A stretch of 64,000 bases of DNA, taken from positions 868,001 through 932,000 of the forward strand of contig NZ_RSEC01000036.1 in the NCBI RefSeq assembly GCF_003937945.1, read 5' to 3'. Below the pieces are notes generated by a model, which ran no database searches, had not been told where the DNA came from, and worked only from the letters and a program-made list of their open reading frames with translations. Positions 20,471-28,873 of this stretch are shown piece after piece. The position numbers and the translations under genes were made by a program. This DNA comes from Amycolatopsis eburnea. Lineage in GTDB: Bacteria; Actinomycetota; Actinomycetes; Mycobacteriales; Pseudonocardiaceae. Positions within the stretch are counted from its first letter, which is position 1, and each line of letters starts with the position of its first letter.

Positions 20471-22480
20471 ATGGATGCCATCGGCCTGGGGGCCGGCGTG
20501 GTGATCGCCGTCGTCGTTCTGATCGTTCTGGTGCTGTTGTTCGTCGTGAGCCGGCTGTTCCGCAAGGTGCCGCAGGGCAAGGCGCTGATCATCTCCAAGG
20601 TGCGCAAGGTCGACGTCACCTTCACCGGGGCCATCGTGCTGCCCGTGCTGCACAAGGCCGAGGTCATGGACATCTCGGTGAAGACGATCGACATCGCCCG
20701 CACCGGCCAGGAAGGCCTGATCTGCCGCGACAACATCCGCGCCGACATCCGGATTTCGTTCTTCGTGCGTGTCAACAAGACCGTCGAGGACGTCGTGAAG
20801 GTCGCGCAGGCGATCGGCACCGAGCGCGCGAGCGACCAGGGAACCCTGCAGGAGCTGTTCAACGCCAAGTTCTCCGAGGCGCTGAAGACCGTCGGCAAGC
20901 AGCTCGACTTCGTCGACCTCTACACCCAGCGCAACGAGTTCCGCGACCAGATCATCCGCGTCATCGGCACCGACCTGAACGGCTACAGCCTCGAAGACGC
21001 CGCGATCGACTACCTCGAGCAGACCCCGATGGCGTCGCTCGACGCGGCGAACATCCTCGACGCGCAGGGCATCCGCAAGATCACCGAGCTGACGGCGATC
21101 GAGCACGTGCGCACCAACGAGTTCCGCCGCAACGAGGAGAAGGAGATCACCCGCCAGGACGTGGACGCCCGCGAGGCGATCCTCGAACTGGAGCGGCGCC
21201 AGTCCGACGCGGAGATCAAGCAGCGCCGCGAGGTCGAGACCACGCGGGCGCGCGAAGAGGCCGAGATCGCCAAGGTGCAGGCCGAGGAGCGGCTCAAGGC
21301 GCAGGCCGCGCAGCTGCGCACGGACGAGCAGCTCGGCATCCAGCAGCAGAACCAGCAGCGCGAGATCGAGGTCGCGGGCAAGAACCGCGAGCGCGTCATC
21401 GCCATCGAGTCCGAGCGGATCGAGAAGGACCGCCTGCTCGAGGTGATCGGCCGCGAGCGCGAGACCGAGCTGTCCCGGATCGCGAAGGACAAGGAGCTCG
21501 AAGGCGAGAAGCGGTCGATCGCCGAGGTGATCCGCGAGCGGATCGCCGTCGAGAAGACCGTGGCCGAGCAGGAAGAGAACATCAAGAAGCTGCGCGTGCT
21601 CGAAGAGGCGCAGCGCTCGCGCGAGGCGCTCGTCATCCGTGCCGAAGCCGAGGCGCAGGAGAACCTGGTCAAGGACATCAAGGCCGCCGAGGCCGCCGAG
21701 CAGGCCGCGAAGCACAAGGCGCGGGAAGAGCTGATCCTCGCCGAGGCGCGGCAGCAGGCCGCAGAGCTGGAGACGCGGGCCAAGATCCGGCTGGCGGAAG
21801 GCATCCAGGCCGAGGAGGCCGCCACGGGGCTCGCCGCCGCCCAGGTCAAGGAACGCGACGCCGTCGCGCTGGAGAAGGTCGGCCGCGCCGAGGCGATCGT
21901 CGAGCGCGAGAAGGCGACCGTGGTCGCCGAGGCCCTGCGCGACAAGCTGAAGGGCGAAGCCGAAGGCCTCACCGAGAAGGCCGCCGCGATGGCCGCGCTG
22001 GACAACGCGAGCCGGGAGCACGAGGAGTACCGGCTGCGGCTGGACGCCGAGAAGGAGATCCGGCTCGCCGCGCTCGATGTGCAGCGGGACGTCGCCGAGG
22101 CACAGGCGGTCGTGCTCAGTGCCGGGCTGGAGAAGGCGGACATCGACATCGTCGGCGGGGAGACGGCGTTCTTCGACCGGATCGTCGGCTCGATCGGCCT
22201 CGGCAAGAGCGTGGACGGCTTCGTGCAGCACTCCGACGTCGTCCAGTCGCTCGCGCGGCCCTACCTCGACGGCTCGGCCAGCTTCACCGACGACCTCGCC
22301 AAGCTGATCGGCGCGGTGAGCACCGAGGACGTGAAGAACCTGACGCTGTCGGCCTTCCTGGCCCAGCAGCTGAAGACGGGCGGCCCGGACAGCGACAAGC
22401 TGCGTGAGCTGATGGTGACGGCGCAACGGCTCGGCCTCGCCGAGACGTCGGTGGCCACCCTCGTGCCCGCGAAGCAGTGA
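20471..22480 (+). CDS. flotillin family protein
   Basis: A 669-residue protein with an N-terminal membrane anchor (about 5-28, VVIAVVVLIVLVLLFVVSRL), then an SPFH/band-7 domain (about 30-200, KVPQGKALIISKVRKVDVTF onward). A very long charged coiled coil rich in Glu-Ala-Arg (about 210-570) and a C-terminal region of about 100 residues follow. Flotillins assemble into rings or cages that organise membrane microdomains. It is longer than FloT of Bacillus (about 500 residues) and close to YqiK-type proteins. Its stop overlaps the next start as GTGA, so it is coupled to the ATPase. Confidence 0.93.
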   Translation: MDAIGLGAGVVIAVVVLIVLVLLFVVSRLFRKVPQGKALIISKVRKVDVTFTGAIVLPVLHKAEVMDISVKTIDIARTGQEGLICRDNIRADIRISFFVRVNKTVEDVVKVAQAIGTERASDQGTLQELFNAKFSEALKTVGKQLDFVDLYTQRNEFRDQIIRVIGTDLNGYSLEDAAIDYLEQTPMASLDAANILDAQGIRKITELTAIEHVRTNEFRRNEEKEITRQDVDAREAILELERRQSDAEIKQRREVETTRAREEAEIAKVQAEERLKAQAAQLRTDEQLGIQQQNQQREIEVAGKNRERVIAIESERIEKDRLLEVIGRERETELSRIAKDKELEGEKRSIAEVIRERIAVEKTVAEQEENIKKLRVLEEAQRSREALVIRAEAEAQENLVKDIKAAEAAEQAAKHKAREELILAEARQQAAELETRAKIRLAEGIQAEEAATGLAAAQVKERDAVALEKVGRAEAIVEREKATVVAEALRDKLKGEAEGLTEKAAAMAALDNASREHEEYRLRLDAEKEIRLAALDVQRDVAEAQAVVLSAGLEKADIDIVGGETAFFDRIVGSIGLGKSVDGFVQHSDVVQSLARPYLDGSASFTDDLAKLIGAVSTEDVKNLTLSAFLAQQLKTGGPDSDKLRELMVTAQRLGLAETSVATLVPAKQ

Positions 22481-25400
22481 CCGCGGCCGCACCGGAGCTG
22501 GACGCGGGCACCTACGAGGTGCTCCGCGCCCGGCTGGCCGCACAGGCGGCGGAGCTGGCGAAGCGCGCGGACGAGCTCAACGCGCGGCGGCTGGAGGTCT
22601 TCGGCGGCACGCAGCTCGCGCTGGTCGGCACCGAACGCATCCGCACGGCGAACAACTGCGTGCCGCGGGACATCGTCGCGGTCGGCGGGCGGATGTTGTT
22701 CGGCTACAACGTCTTCATCGGGCTCAAGCCCGAGACGGCGGTCGACGACGTCTTCTCGCTGCAGCGCTTCAGCCACGACGAAGACGCGTTCCGGTTCGAC
22801 GACGTGAGCGCCGCCGAACTGCCCGAGCTGCTGCGCGACGAGCAGTTCGGGCGGGACTTCGGCGAGCTGTACCGGTACTACCGGCAGGCGCGGCTGCTGC
22901 AGCTGCGGCGGCTCGAGGGGAAGCTGCTCGCGGTGTTCCAGATCGGCCCGCGCACCGAGGACATCCGCGTGCTGCGGTGGGCGGTCGCGGCCGACGGCGC
23001 GGTGTCCTACTTGGACAACCGCGGCGAGCGCGACCACGTCTTCCCGCCTTCGCACGATTTCGAGTGGGTCGAGACCACCCGCGAGCACCACGTCCTCGGC
23101 AGGCACCCGCACATCTCGATCGAGGACGAGGTGTTCGTCGAGACCGTCGGCGGCACGCTGACGATCAAGGTCGAGAACAACACCGAGACCGGGGAGGGCG
23201 TCTACGCCGAGCCCGTCGACGAGCCGTTGCAGAGCCTCGCGGACGCCGAAGTGTCGTACGCGCGGATCGGCCCGCTGATCCTGCTGCGCATGCTGCCGTA
23301 CAAGGAGACCGAGTACCGCTACCTGGTCTTCAACACGCGCACGAAGGACGTCGCGCGGCTCGACGGCATCGGGCAGGCGTGCCAGCGGCTGCCGGAGGAC
23401 CACGGCATCATCTTCCCCGGCGGCTACTACCTCGACACGGGCGCCGGCAAGACGTTCGACACCACGGTGGACGGCCTCGAGTTCGAGCGCGTGATCCGCT
23501 CGCCCAACGGCGAGGACGTGCTGTACGTCTTCCACGCGCGGGCCGAAGGACGCTCGCTCCTGCTGCCGTACAACGTGATCCGCAAGGAGGTCGCGACCCC
23601 GATCCCGTGCCACGGCTACTCGCTGTTCGACGACGGCACGATGATCCTGTTCCGCGCGCTGTCCGACGAACCGAGCCGCGTGCACCCGATGCAGGTCTGG
23701 CGAACGCCGTTCCAGTCGGACACCTACGCGGCGGCGCAGCCGGCCGGCACCGGGCCGCTGGAGCGGGTCGGCAACGCCGACCTCGTCCGCGGGATCTCCG
23801 ACTGCCTCTCGATCACGCGGATGGCCGGCGAGATGGCGCCGTCGGCGGCGGTGTTCGAAGCCCTGATCACCGCCTGCGCCCGCGTGTTCGACCACTACCA
23901 CTGGCTCGGCGAGGCCGAGCTGGGTGATCTGCGCACGCCGCTGACCGACGTCCGGGTGACCGCCGAGCAGGTGCTGGACGAGTTCGAGACGGTTACCTCG
24001 CTCACCGCGCAGGCGGCCGAGGCCGTCGACTCGGCGGCGGCGGACACGGCGTCCCTCGTGCGGCGGGTGCGGGGCGAGGCGCTGAACGCGGCGGACGCGT
24101 GGGTGCGCCGTCTCGCCGAGCTGCACCGGGCCCGCGGGCGCCTGGTGACCGTGCGCGAGCTGCGCTACGCCGACACCGCCCGCGTGGACGAGCTGGTCGG
24201 CGAGCTGGACACGGCGTTTTCCGAAACGGCGCAGCGGGCGGTGCGGTTCCTCCAGGGGGAGGACGCGTTCACCGGCTACCACGCCGAGGTGGCCGCGTTG
24301 ATCACCGCGGCGGGCGCGATCACGACGGTCGCCGAGGCCGCGCCGGTCGCCGAGCGGCTCGACGAGCAGTCCGCCGGCCTGGCGGTCCTCACCGACGTCG
24401 TGGGCGGGCTCGACATCGCCGACGCCGTCGTGCGCACCAAGATCCTCGAGCGCGTCGGCGAGGTGACCGGCGCCCTCAACCGCGCGCGGGCCACGCTCGA
24501 CGCGCGCCGCCGGGAGCTGCTCGCGGCCGAGGGCCGGGCCGAGTTCGCCGCCGAGTTCGCGCTGCTCGCCCAGGCCGTCACGGCCGGGCTCGCGGTCGCC
24601 GACACCCCGGAGCGCTGTGACGAGCAGCTCGGCAGGCTGCTGCTGCAGCTGGAGAACCTCGAGTCCCGGTTCGGGGAGTTCGACGACTTCCTGACCGCGC
24701 TCGGGGAGAAGCGCACCGACGTCTACGAGGCCTTCTCGTCCCGCAAGCAGGCGTTGCTCGACGAGCGGGCGCGCCGGGCGGACCGGCTGGCCGGCTCGGC
24801 CGAGCGGATCCTCGGCAGCGTGACGCGCCGGGTCGGCTCGCTCGCCTCCGCCGAGGAGATCAACACCTACTTCGCGGCCGACCCGATGGTCGCGAAGCTG
24901 CGCGGGGTCGTCGCCGAGCTGCGGGAACTGGGCGACCAGGTCCGCGCCGAGGAGCTCGAAGGCCGGGTGAAGGCCGCTCGCCAGGAGGCCGGCCGGGCCC
25001 TGCGCGACCGGCTGGACCTCTACGGCGAGGGCGGCGAGACCATCCGCCTCGGCCGCCACACCTTCGCCGTCAACACGCAGGACATCGACCTGACGCTGGT
25101 ACCGCACGACGGCTCGATGCGGTTCGCGATCACCGGTACCGACTACCGGGCGCCGGTGCGCGACGAGGCGTTCGAGGCGACGCGGCCGTACTGGGACCAG
25201 CTGCTGGTGTCGGAGTCGCCGGAGGTGTACCGGGCCGAGTACCTGGCGACGTCGATCCTCGCCGAACGGCCGGCCGCGGCGCTGGTCGAAGCCGACCTGC
25301 TCGACGTCGTGCGCGAGACCGCCGCGGGCCGGTACGACGAGGGGTACGCGCGCGGCGTGCACGACCACGACGCGGCCGCGATCCTGGCGGCCCTGCTGCG

Positions 25401-27351
25401 CCTGCGGTCCGCGGCCGGGCTGCTGCGGTTCCCGCCCGCGGCGCGCGCGGCGGCCCAGGTGTTCTGGGCCTTCGGTGCCGGCGAGCGGGCGAAGGCCGCT
25501 TGGACGACGCGGGCCGCGTCGCTCGCGCGGGTCCGGGACGCCTTCGGCCCCCCGCGGGCGATGGCCGACCTGGCGCGGGAGCTGAGCGAAGCCGTGCGCG
25601 CGTTCTTCGACGGCGTGGGACTGGCGCTCGAAACCGAGTTCGCCGGGGAGTACCTGGTCGAAGAGCTGGCGGTCGCCCCGGCCGGCTTCGTCGCGAGTGC
25701 CGGCGCGCGGGCGGTGCTCGACAAGTTCCGGCTCGACCGGCGGAGCCTGGCCGAGGACCTCGGTGCCCTCGACGACCTCGCCGACCGCCACCAGCTCGCG
25801 GACGCCTGGCTGCGGTCGTTCGCCGAGGTGACCGGCCTGCCCGCCGACGAGCTCCCGGAAGCCGTCGCGATCGAGCTGTGCGACCTCCCGCGCTACGACT
25901 CGTCGGCGACGCTGGTGACCACCGTGGACGGCCTGCTCGGCGCCCACCCGCGGATCATCGGCCGCTCGATGACGCTGCGGCTCGACGAGACGCTGGCCAG
26001 GACGCACCGCTTCCGCCGGGACCGCGTGCCGGGCTACCGCGACTACCAGCGGCGGCGCAACGCGCTCGTGGCCGCCGAAAGCGAACGGCTGCGGCTGGCG
26101 GAGTACCGGCCGAAGGTGATGAGCGCGTTCGTGCGCAACCGCCTGCTGGACGAGGTGTACCTGCCGCTGATCGGCGACAACCTGGCCAAGCAGCTCGGCG
26201 CGACCGGGGACGCCAAGCGCACCGACCAGTCCGGCCTGCTGCTGCTCATCTCGCCGCCGGGGTACGGCAAGACGACGCTCATGGAGTACGTCGCCAGCCG
26301 CCTCGGGCTGGTCTTCGTGAAGGTCAACGGGCCGGCGCTCGGCAACGGCGTCACGTCGGTGGACCCGGCCGACGCGCCCGACGCGACCGCGCGCCAGGAG
26401 GTCGAGAAGATCTCGTTCGCGCTCGAACAGGGCAACAACGTGCTGCTGTACCTCGACGACATCCAGCACACGTCCCCGGAGCTGCTGCAGAAGTTCATCT
26501 CGCTGTGCGACTCGCAGCGGCGGATGGAAGGCGTCTGGGAGGGTCGCACGCGAACCTACGACCTGCGCGGCAAGCGGTTCGCGGTGTGCATGGCCGGGAA
26601 CCCGTACACCGAGCAGGGCAAGCGGTTCCGCATCCCGGACATGCTCGCCAACCGCGCGGACGTGTGGAACCTCGGCGACGTGCTGTCGGGCAAGGAAGAG
26701 CTGTTCGCGCTCAGCTTCATCGAGAACGCGCTGACGGCGAACCCCGTCCTGGCACCGCTCGCCGCGCGCGACCGGTCCGATGTGGACGCGCTGGTCCGGA
26801 TGGCGGGCGGGGACGGTTCGGTGCGTGCCGACCAGCTGGGGCACGCCTATTCGGCGACCGAGCTGGAGCAGGTCCTGTCGGTGCTCCGGAAGCTCCTGCG
26901 GGTGCAGCGGATCGTGCTGGCCGCCAACCAGGCCTACATCGCCTCGGCGGCGCAGGCGGAGGCCTCCCGCACCGAACCGCCGTTCCAGCTGCAGGGTTCC
27001 TACCGGAACATGACCAAGCTCGCCGAGCGGATCGTGCCCGCGATGAACGACGCGGAGCTCGAAGCACTGGTCGACGACCACTACGCCGGTGAGGCGCAGA
27101 CCCTGACCTCGGGTGCCGAAGCCAACCTGCTGAAGCTGGCCGAGCTGCGGGGACGGCTGTCGCCGGAGCAGGCGCGGAGGTGGGCCGACGTGAAGGCCGC
27201 GTACCTGCGCGCCCGGGCGCTGGGCGGGGCCGAGGACGACCCGATGAGCCGCGCGGTCGGCGCGGTGGGGCTGCTGGCCGACCGGGTGGGAGCGGTCGAG
27301 TCGGCCATCGAGCGGGCAGCGGGACGGCTGGCGTCCGGGATACCGGACTGA
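22477..27351 (+). CDS. giant AAA+ ATPase of the flotillin cassette (DUF3686-like)
   Basis: A 1624-residue protein, GTG start. Residues 1-420 look globular and beta-rich (GGRMLFGYNVFIGLK, NTETGEGVYAEPVDEP). Residues about 480-860 are Glu/Ala/Arg-rich helices, probably coiled coil. The ATPase core is near 1230-1440: Walker A PPGYGKTT with Lys1265, Walker B LLYLDD with Asp1327-Asp1328 (the second Asp replaces the usual Glu) and a sensor-1 Asn in MAGNPYTEQGKRF. The architecture matches proteins annotated as DNA repair ATPase (DUF3686 type), but I see no nuclease or DNA-binding motif. Coupling to flotillin suggests action at the membrane. Confidence 0.82.
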   Translation: MTAAAPELDAGTYEVLRARLAAQAAELAKRADELNARRLEVFGGTQLALVGTERIRTANNCVPRDIVAVGGRMLFGYNVFIGLKPETAVDDVFSLQRFSHDEDAFRFDDVSAAELPELLRDEQFGRDFGELYRYYRQARLLQLRRLEGKLLAVFQIGPRTEDIRVLRWAVAADGAVSYLDNRGERDHVFPPSHDFEWVETTREHHVLGRHPHISIEDEVFVETVGGTLTIKVENNTETGEGVYAEPVDEPLQSLADAEVSYARIGPLILLRMLPYKETEYRYLVFNTRTKDVARLDGIGQACQRLPEDHGIIFPGGYYLDTGAGKTFDTTVDGLEFERVIRSPNGEDVLYVFHARAEGRSLLLPYNVIRKEVATPIPCHGYSLFDDGTMILFRALSDEPSRVHPMQVWRTPFQSDTYAAAQPAGTGPLERVGNADLVRGISDCLSITRMAGEMAPSAAVFEALITACARVFDHYHWLGEAELGDLRTPLTDVRVTAEQVLDEFETVTSLTAQAAEAVDSAAADTASLVRRVRGEALNAADAWVRRLAELHRARGRLVTVRELRYADTARVDELVGELDTAFSETAQRAVRFLQGEDAFTGYHAEVAALITAAGAITTVAEAAPVAERLDEQSAGLAVLTDVVGGLDIADAVVRTKILERVGEVTGALNRARATLDARRRELLAAEGRAEFAAEFALLAQAVTAGLAVADTPERCDEQLGRLLLQLENLESRFGEFDDFLTALGEKRTDVYEAFSSRKQALLDERARRADRLAGSAERILGSVTRRVGSLASAEEINTYFAADPMVAKLRGVVAELRELGDQVRAEELEGRVKAARQEAGRALRDRLDLYGEGGETIRLGRHTFAVNTQDIDLTLVPHDGSMRFAITGTDYRAPVRDEAFEATRPYWDQLLVSESPEVYRAEYLATSILAERPAAALVEADLLDVVRETAAGRYDEGYARGVHDHDAAAILAALLRLRSAAGLLRFPPAARAAAQVFWAFGAGERAKAAWTTRAASLARVRDAFGPPRAMADLARELSEAVRAFFDGVGLALETEFAGEYLVEELAVAPAGFVASAGARAVLDKFRLDRRSLAEDLGALDDLADRHQLADAWLRSFAEVTGLPADELPEAVAIELCDLPRYDSSATLVTTVDGLLGAHPRIIGRSMTLRLDETLARTHRFRRDRVPGYRDYQRRRNALVAAESERLRLAEYRPKVMSAFVRNRLLDEVYLPLIGDNLAKQLGATGDAKRTDQSGLLLLISPPGYGKTTLMEYVASRLGLVFVKVNGPALGNGVTSVDPADAPDATARQEVEKISFALEQGNNVLLYLDDIQHTSPELLQKFISLCDSQRRMEGVWEGRTRTYDLRGKRFAVCMAGNPYTEQGKRFRIPDMLANRADVWNLGDVLSGKEELFALSFIENALTANPVLAPLAARDRSDVDALVRMAGGDGSVRADQLGHAYSATELEQVLSVLRKLLRVQRIVLAANQAYIASAAQAEASRTEPPFQLQGSYRNMTKLAERIVPAMNDAELEALVDDHYAGEAQTLTSGAEANLLKLAELRGRLSPEQARRWADVKAAYLRARALGGAEDDPMSRAVGAVGLLADRVGAVESAIERAAGRLASGIPD

Positions 27352-27377
27352 ATCGCGGACCCGGGCCCGGCGCTGTA

Positions 27378-27812
27378 CTAGCGCAGGGCTTCCTGGTTGA
27401 CGCCTTCGCGTTCCAGGTAGCGGCCCTTGGTGTGCTCGCCGAAGCCGAACTGGCGGTACAGCCCGTGCGCGTCGGCGGTGTGCAGCATCCAGCGGAAGCC
27501 GGCGCCGGGCCCGTTGTCGATCATCTCCCGGACGAGTTCCTTGCCGAGGCCGGTGCCGCGGGCGGAGTCGACGACGAAGACGTCGGCCAGGTACGCCGAG
27601 CCGACGCCGTCGGAGAAGGCCCGCGCGAAGCCGACCTGCTCGGCGCCGCGGTAGGCGCCGACGACCCGCCACGAGCCGTCGATCGCGGCTTCGACCTGCT
27701 CGCGCGTGCGCCAGCGGCCCCAGTAGGCCTCGGTGGAGAGGAACTTCCACACCACGTCGAGGTCCAGCCGTGCCCGGTCGTCGTCCAGTTCGTATTCACC
27801 GAAGGTCCGCAT
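27378..27812 (-). CDS. GNAT family N-acetyltransferase
   Basis: A 144-residue protein. The acetyl-CoA motif is VFVVDSARGTGLGKELVREM, with the R-G-T-G-L-G phosphate loop. The C-terminal strand region reads LYRQFGFGEHTKGRYLERE, the common YxxxGF pattern of this superfamily. The substrate is unknown. It converges with the AAA+ ATPase, with 26 nt between stops and no obvious terminator. Confidence 0.88.
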   Translation of the reverse strand: MRTFGEYELDDDRARLDLDVVWKFLSTEAYWGRWRTREQVEAAIDGSWRVVGAYRGAEQVGFARAFSDGVGSAYLADVFVVDSARGTGLGKELVREMIDNGPGAGFRWMLHTADAHGLYRQFGFGEHTKGRYLEREGVNQEALR

Positions 27813-27833
27813 GATCCGAAACTAAGCCCGGCG

Positions 27834-28394
27834 TCAACGCGGTTTCAGCAGGTAGTCCACGACGGGGCGCAGCTCGTCCGCGGACGGCGGCTCGTCGTCG
27901 ATCAGGCCCTGGATCAGCAGCCCGTCGATACCCGCGAGGAACACCCGGAAGGCCACTTCGTCGTCGTGGCGGACCATCGACGTCAGCACGTCGAGCCAGC
28001 GCCGCGCGGCCGGGCGCAGCTCCGGCTTCCGCGCGGCCAGGAGGTACAGCTCGTACTCGGCCATCGTGCGCCCGCGCCGCGGGCCGAGCGCCTCGGCGAG
28101 CAGGCCGGCGACCTCCTCGGCGCCGCGCGAACCGCGTGACCGGGCCCGGTCGATCATCCAGTAGACCTCGGTCGCCATGTCGCGGGCGCACGAGATGAGG
28201 GTCGCGATCAGCAGGTCGTCGAGCGAGGAGAAGTGGTACGTCGTGGACGTCGTCGGCACGCCGGCCTCGGCCGCGACGGTCCGGTGGGTCACGCCCGCGA
28301 CGCCGTCGCGCTCGATGATGCGCAGCGTGGCCTCGATGATCTCCGCGCGCCGCTTCTCTCCCCGCGCCTTCCGGCCGTCGACCTGCAGTTTCAC
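27834..28394 (-). CDS. TetR-family regulator paired with an SMR pump
   Basis: A 186-residue regulator. The N-terminal HTH reads TLRIIERDGVAGVTHRTVAAEAGVPTTSTTYHFSS. The C-terminal helical ligand domain has no specific signature. It starts at a GTG that overlaps the SMR stop (GTGA), so the two are made together. It most likely represses the pump and itself. The palindrome at 28737-28748 is one candidate operator and the one at 28803-28816 another. Confidence 0.9.
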   Translation of the reverse strand: MKLQVDGRKARGEKRRAEIIEATLRIIERDGVAGVTHRTVAAEAGVPTTSTTYHFSSLDDLLIATLISCARDMATEVYWMIDRARSRGSRGAEEVAGLLAEALGPRRGRTMAEYELYLLAARKPELRPAARRWLDVLTSMVRHDDEVAFRVFLAGIDGLLIQGLIDDEPPSADELRPVVDYLLKPR

Positions 28395-28720
28395 GTCGAA
28401 GCACTCCCGATTTCGATCAGCACGACACCGCCGATGACCAGCGCCAGCCCGGCGATCATGGCCGCGTTGACCGGCTCCTTGAGGAACACGACGCCGACGA
28501 TCGCGACCAGCGCGACGCCGGCCGCGGCCCAGATCGCGTAGGCGACGCCGATCGGCAGCCCCAGCTTGAGCACGTACGACAGGGCGACGAACGCGACGGC
28601 GTACCCGAGCACCACGACGATCGACGGCCCGAGCTTCGAGAAGCCCTCGGAGAGCTTCAGCGAGACCGTCGCGGAGACCTCGGCGGCGATCGCCAGCGCG
28701 AGGAGGAGGTACGCACCCAT
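28391..28720 (-). CDS. small multidrug resistance (SMR/EmrE) transporter
   Basis: A 109-residue, four-helix proton antiporter subunit. The essential Glu is at position 14 (IAAEVSAT) when started at ATG 28720, exactly as in EmrE, which fixes the start. The conserved Tyr-Trp pair of helix 3 is seen in GVAYAIWAAAGVAL. It exports cationic drugs such as quaternary ammonium compounds as a dimer. A single gene rather than a pair suggests a homodimer. The ribosome site is weak. Confidence 0.92.
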   Translation of the reverse strand: MGAYLLLALAIAAEVSATVSLKLSEGFSKLGPSIVVVLGYAVAFVALSYVLKLGLPIGVAYAIWAAAGVALVAIVGVVFLKEPVNAAMIAGLALVIGGVVLIEIGSAST

Positions 28721-28736
28721 AGGGTGAAAACTACCT

Positions 28737-28748
28737 GAACGATCGTCC
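28737..28748. promoter_or_regulatory. candidate TetR operator before the SMR gene
   Basis: GAACGATCGTCC contains the perfect palindrome ACGATCGT (28739-28746) and lies 17-28 nt upstream of the SMR start. This is a typical site for autorepression by the coupled TetR protein. Confidence 0.4.
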
Positions 28749-28802
28749 CAAAACAAAGAGCGACGTACACCACATCGGTGGGACTTAGCCCCACTCAACG
28801 GG

Positions 28803-28816
28803 TTACTCATCAGTAA
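28803..28816. promoter_or_regulatory. TTACT-N4-AGTAA palindrome before etfD
   Basis: A 5-bp inverted repeat TTACT-CATC-AGTAA lies 58 nt upstream of the etfD ATG. It has the same size and spacing as two sites before fadE5 (52882-52919) and one at 48110-48123, pointing to a shared regulator. Confidence 0.55.
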
Positions 28817-28873
28817 GGAAGGTTAGTCTCCCGGCACCACCACAGTTTGATCCGGACGAAAGGCACCCGAACG

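Noticed and set aside
19163..22543. A 1126-codon open frame on the minus strand opposite the flotillin operon
   Set aside because: It is a GC-rich shadow: the flotillin and its partner on the plus strand have clear family motifs, overlap properly and have ribosome sites, whereas the reverse frame has a low-complexity Arg/Leu/Asp composition.
22261..27750. A 1829-codon open frame on the minus strand opposite the giant ATPase
   Set aside because: Composition is Arg/Gly/Val/His-rich with no domain. The plus-strand frame has P-loop, Walker B and sensor motifs and is coupled to flotillin.
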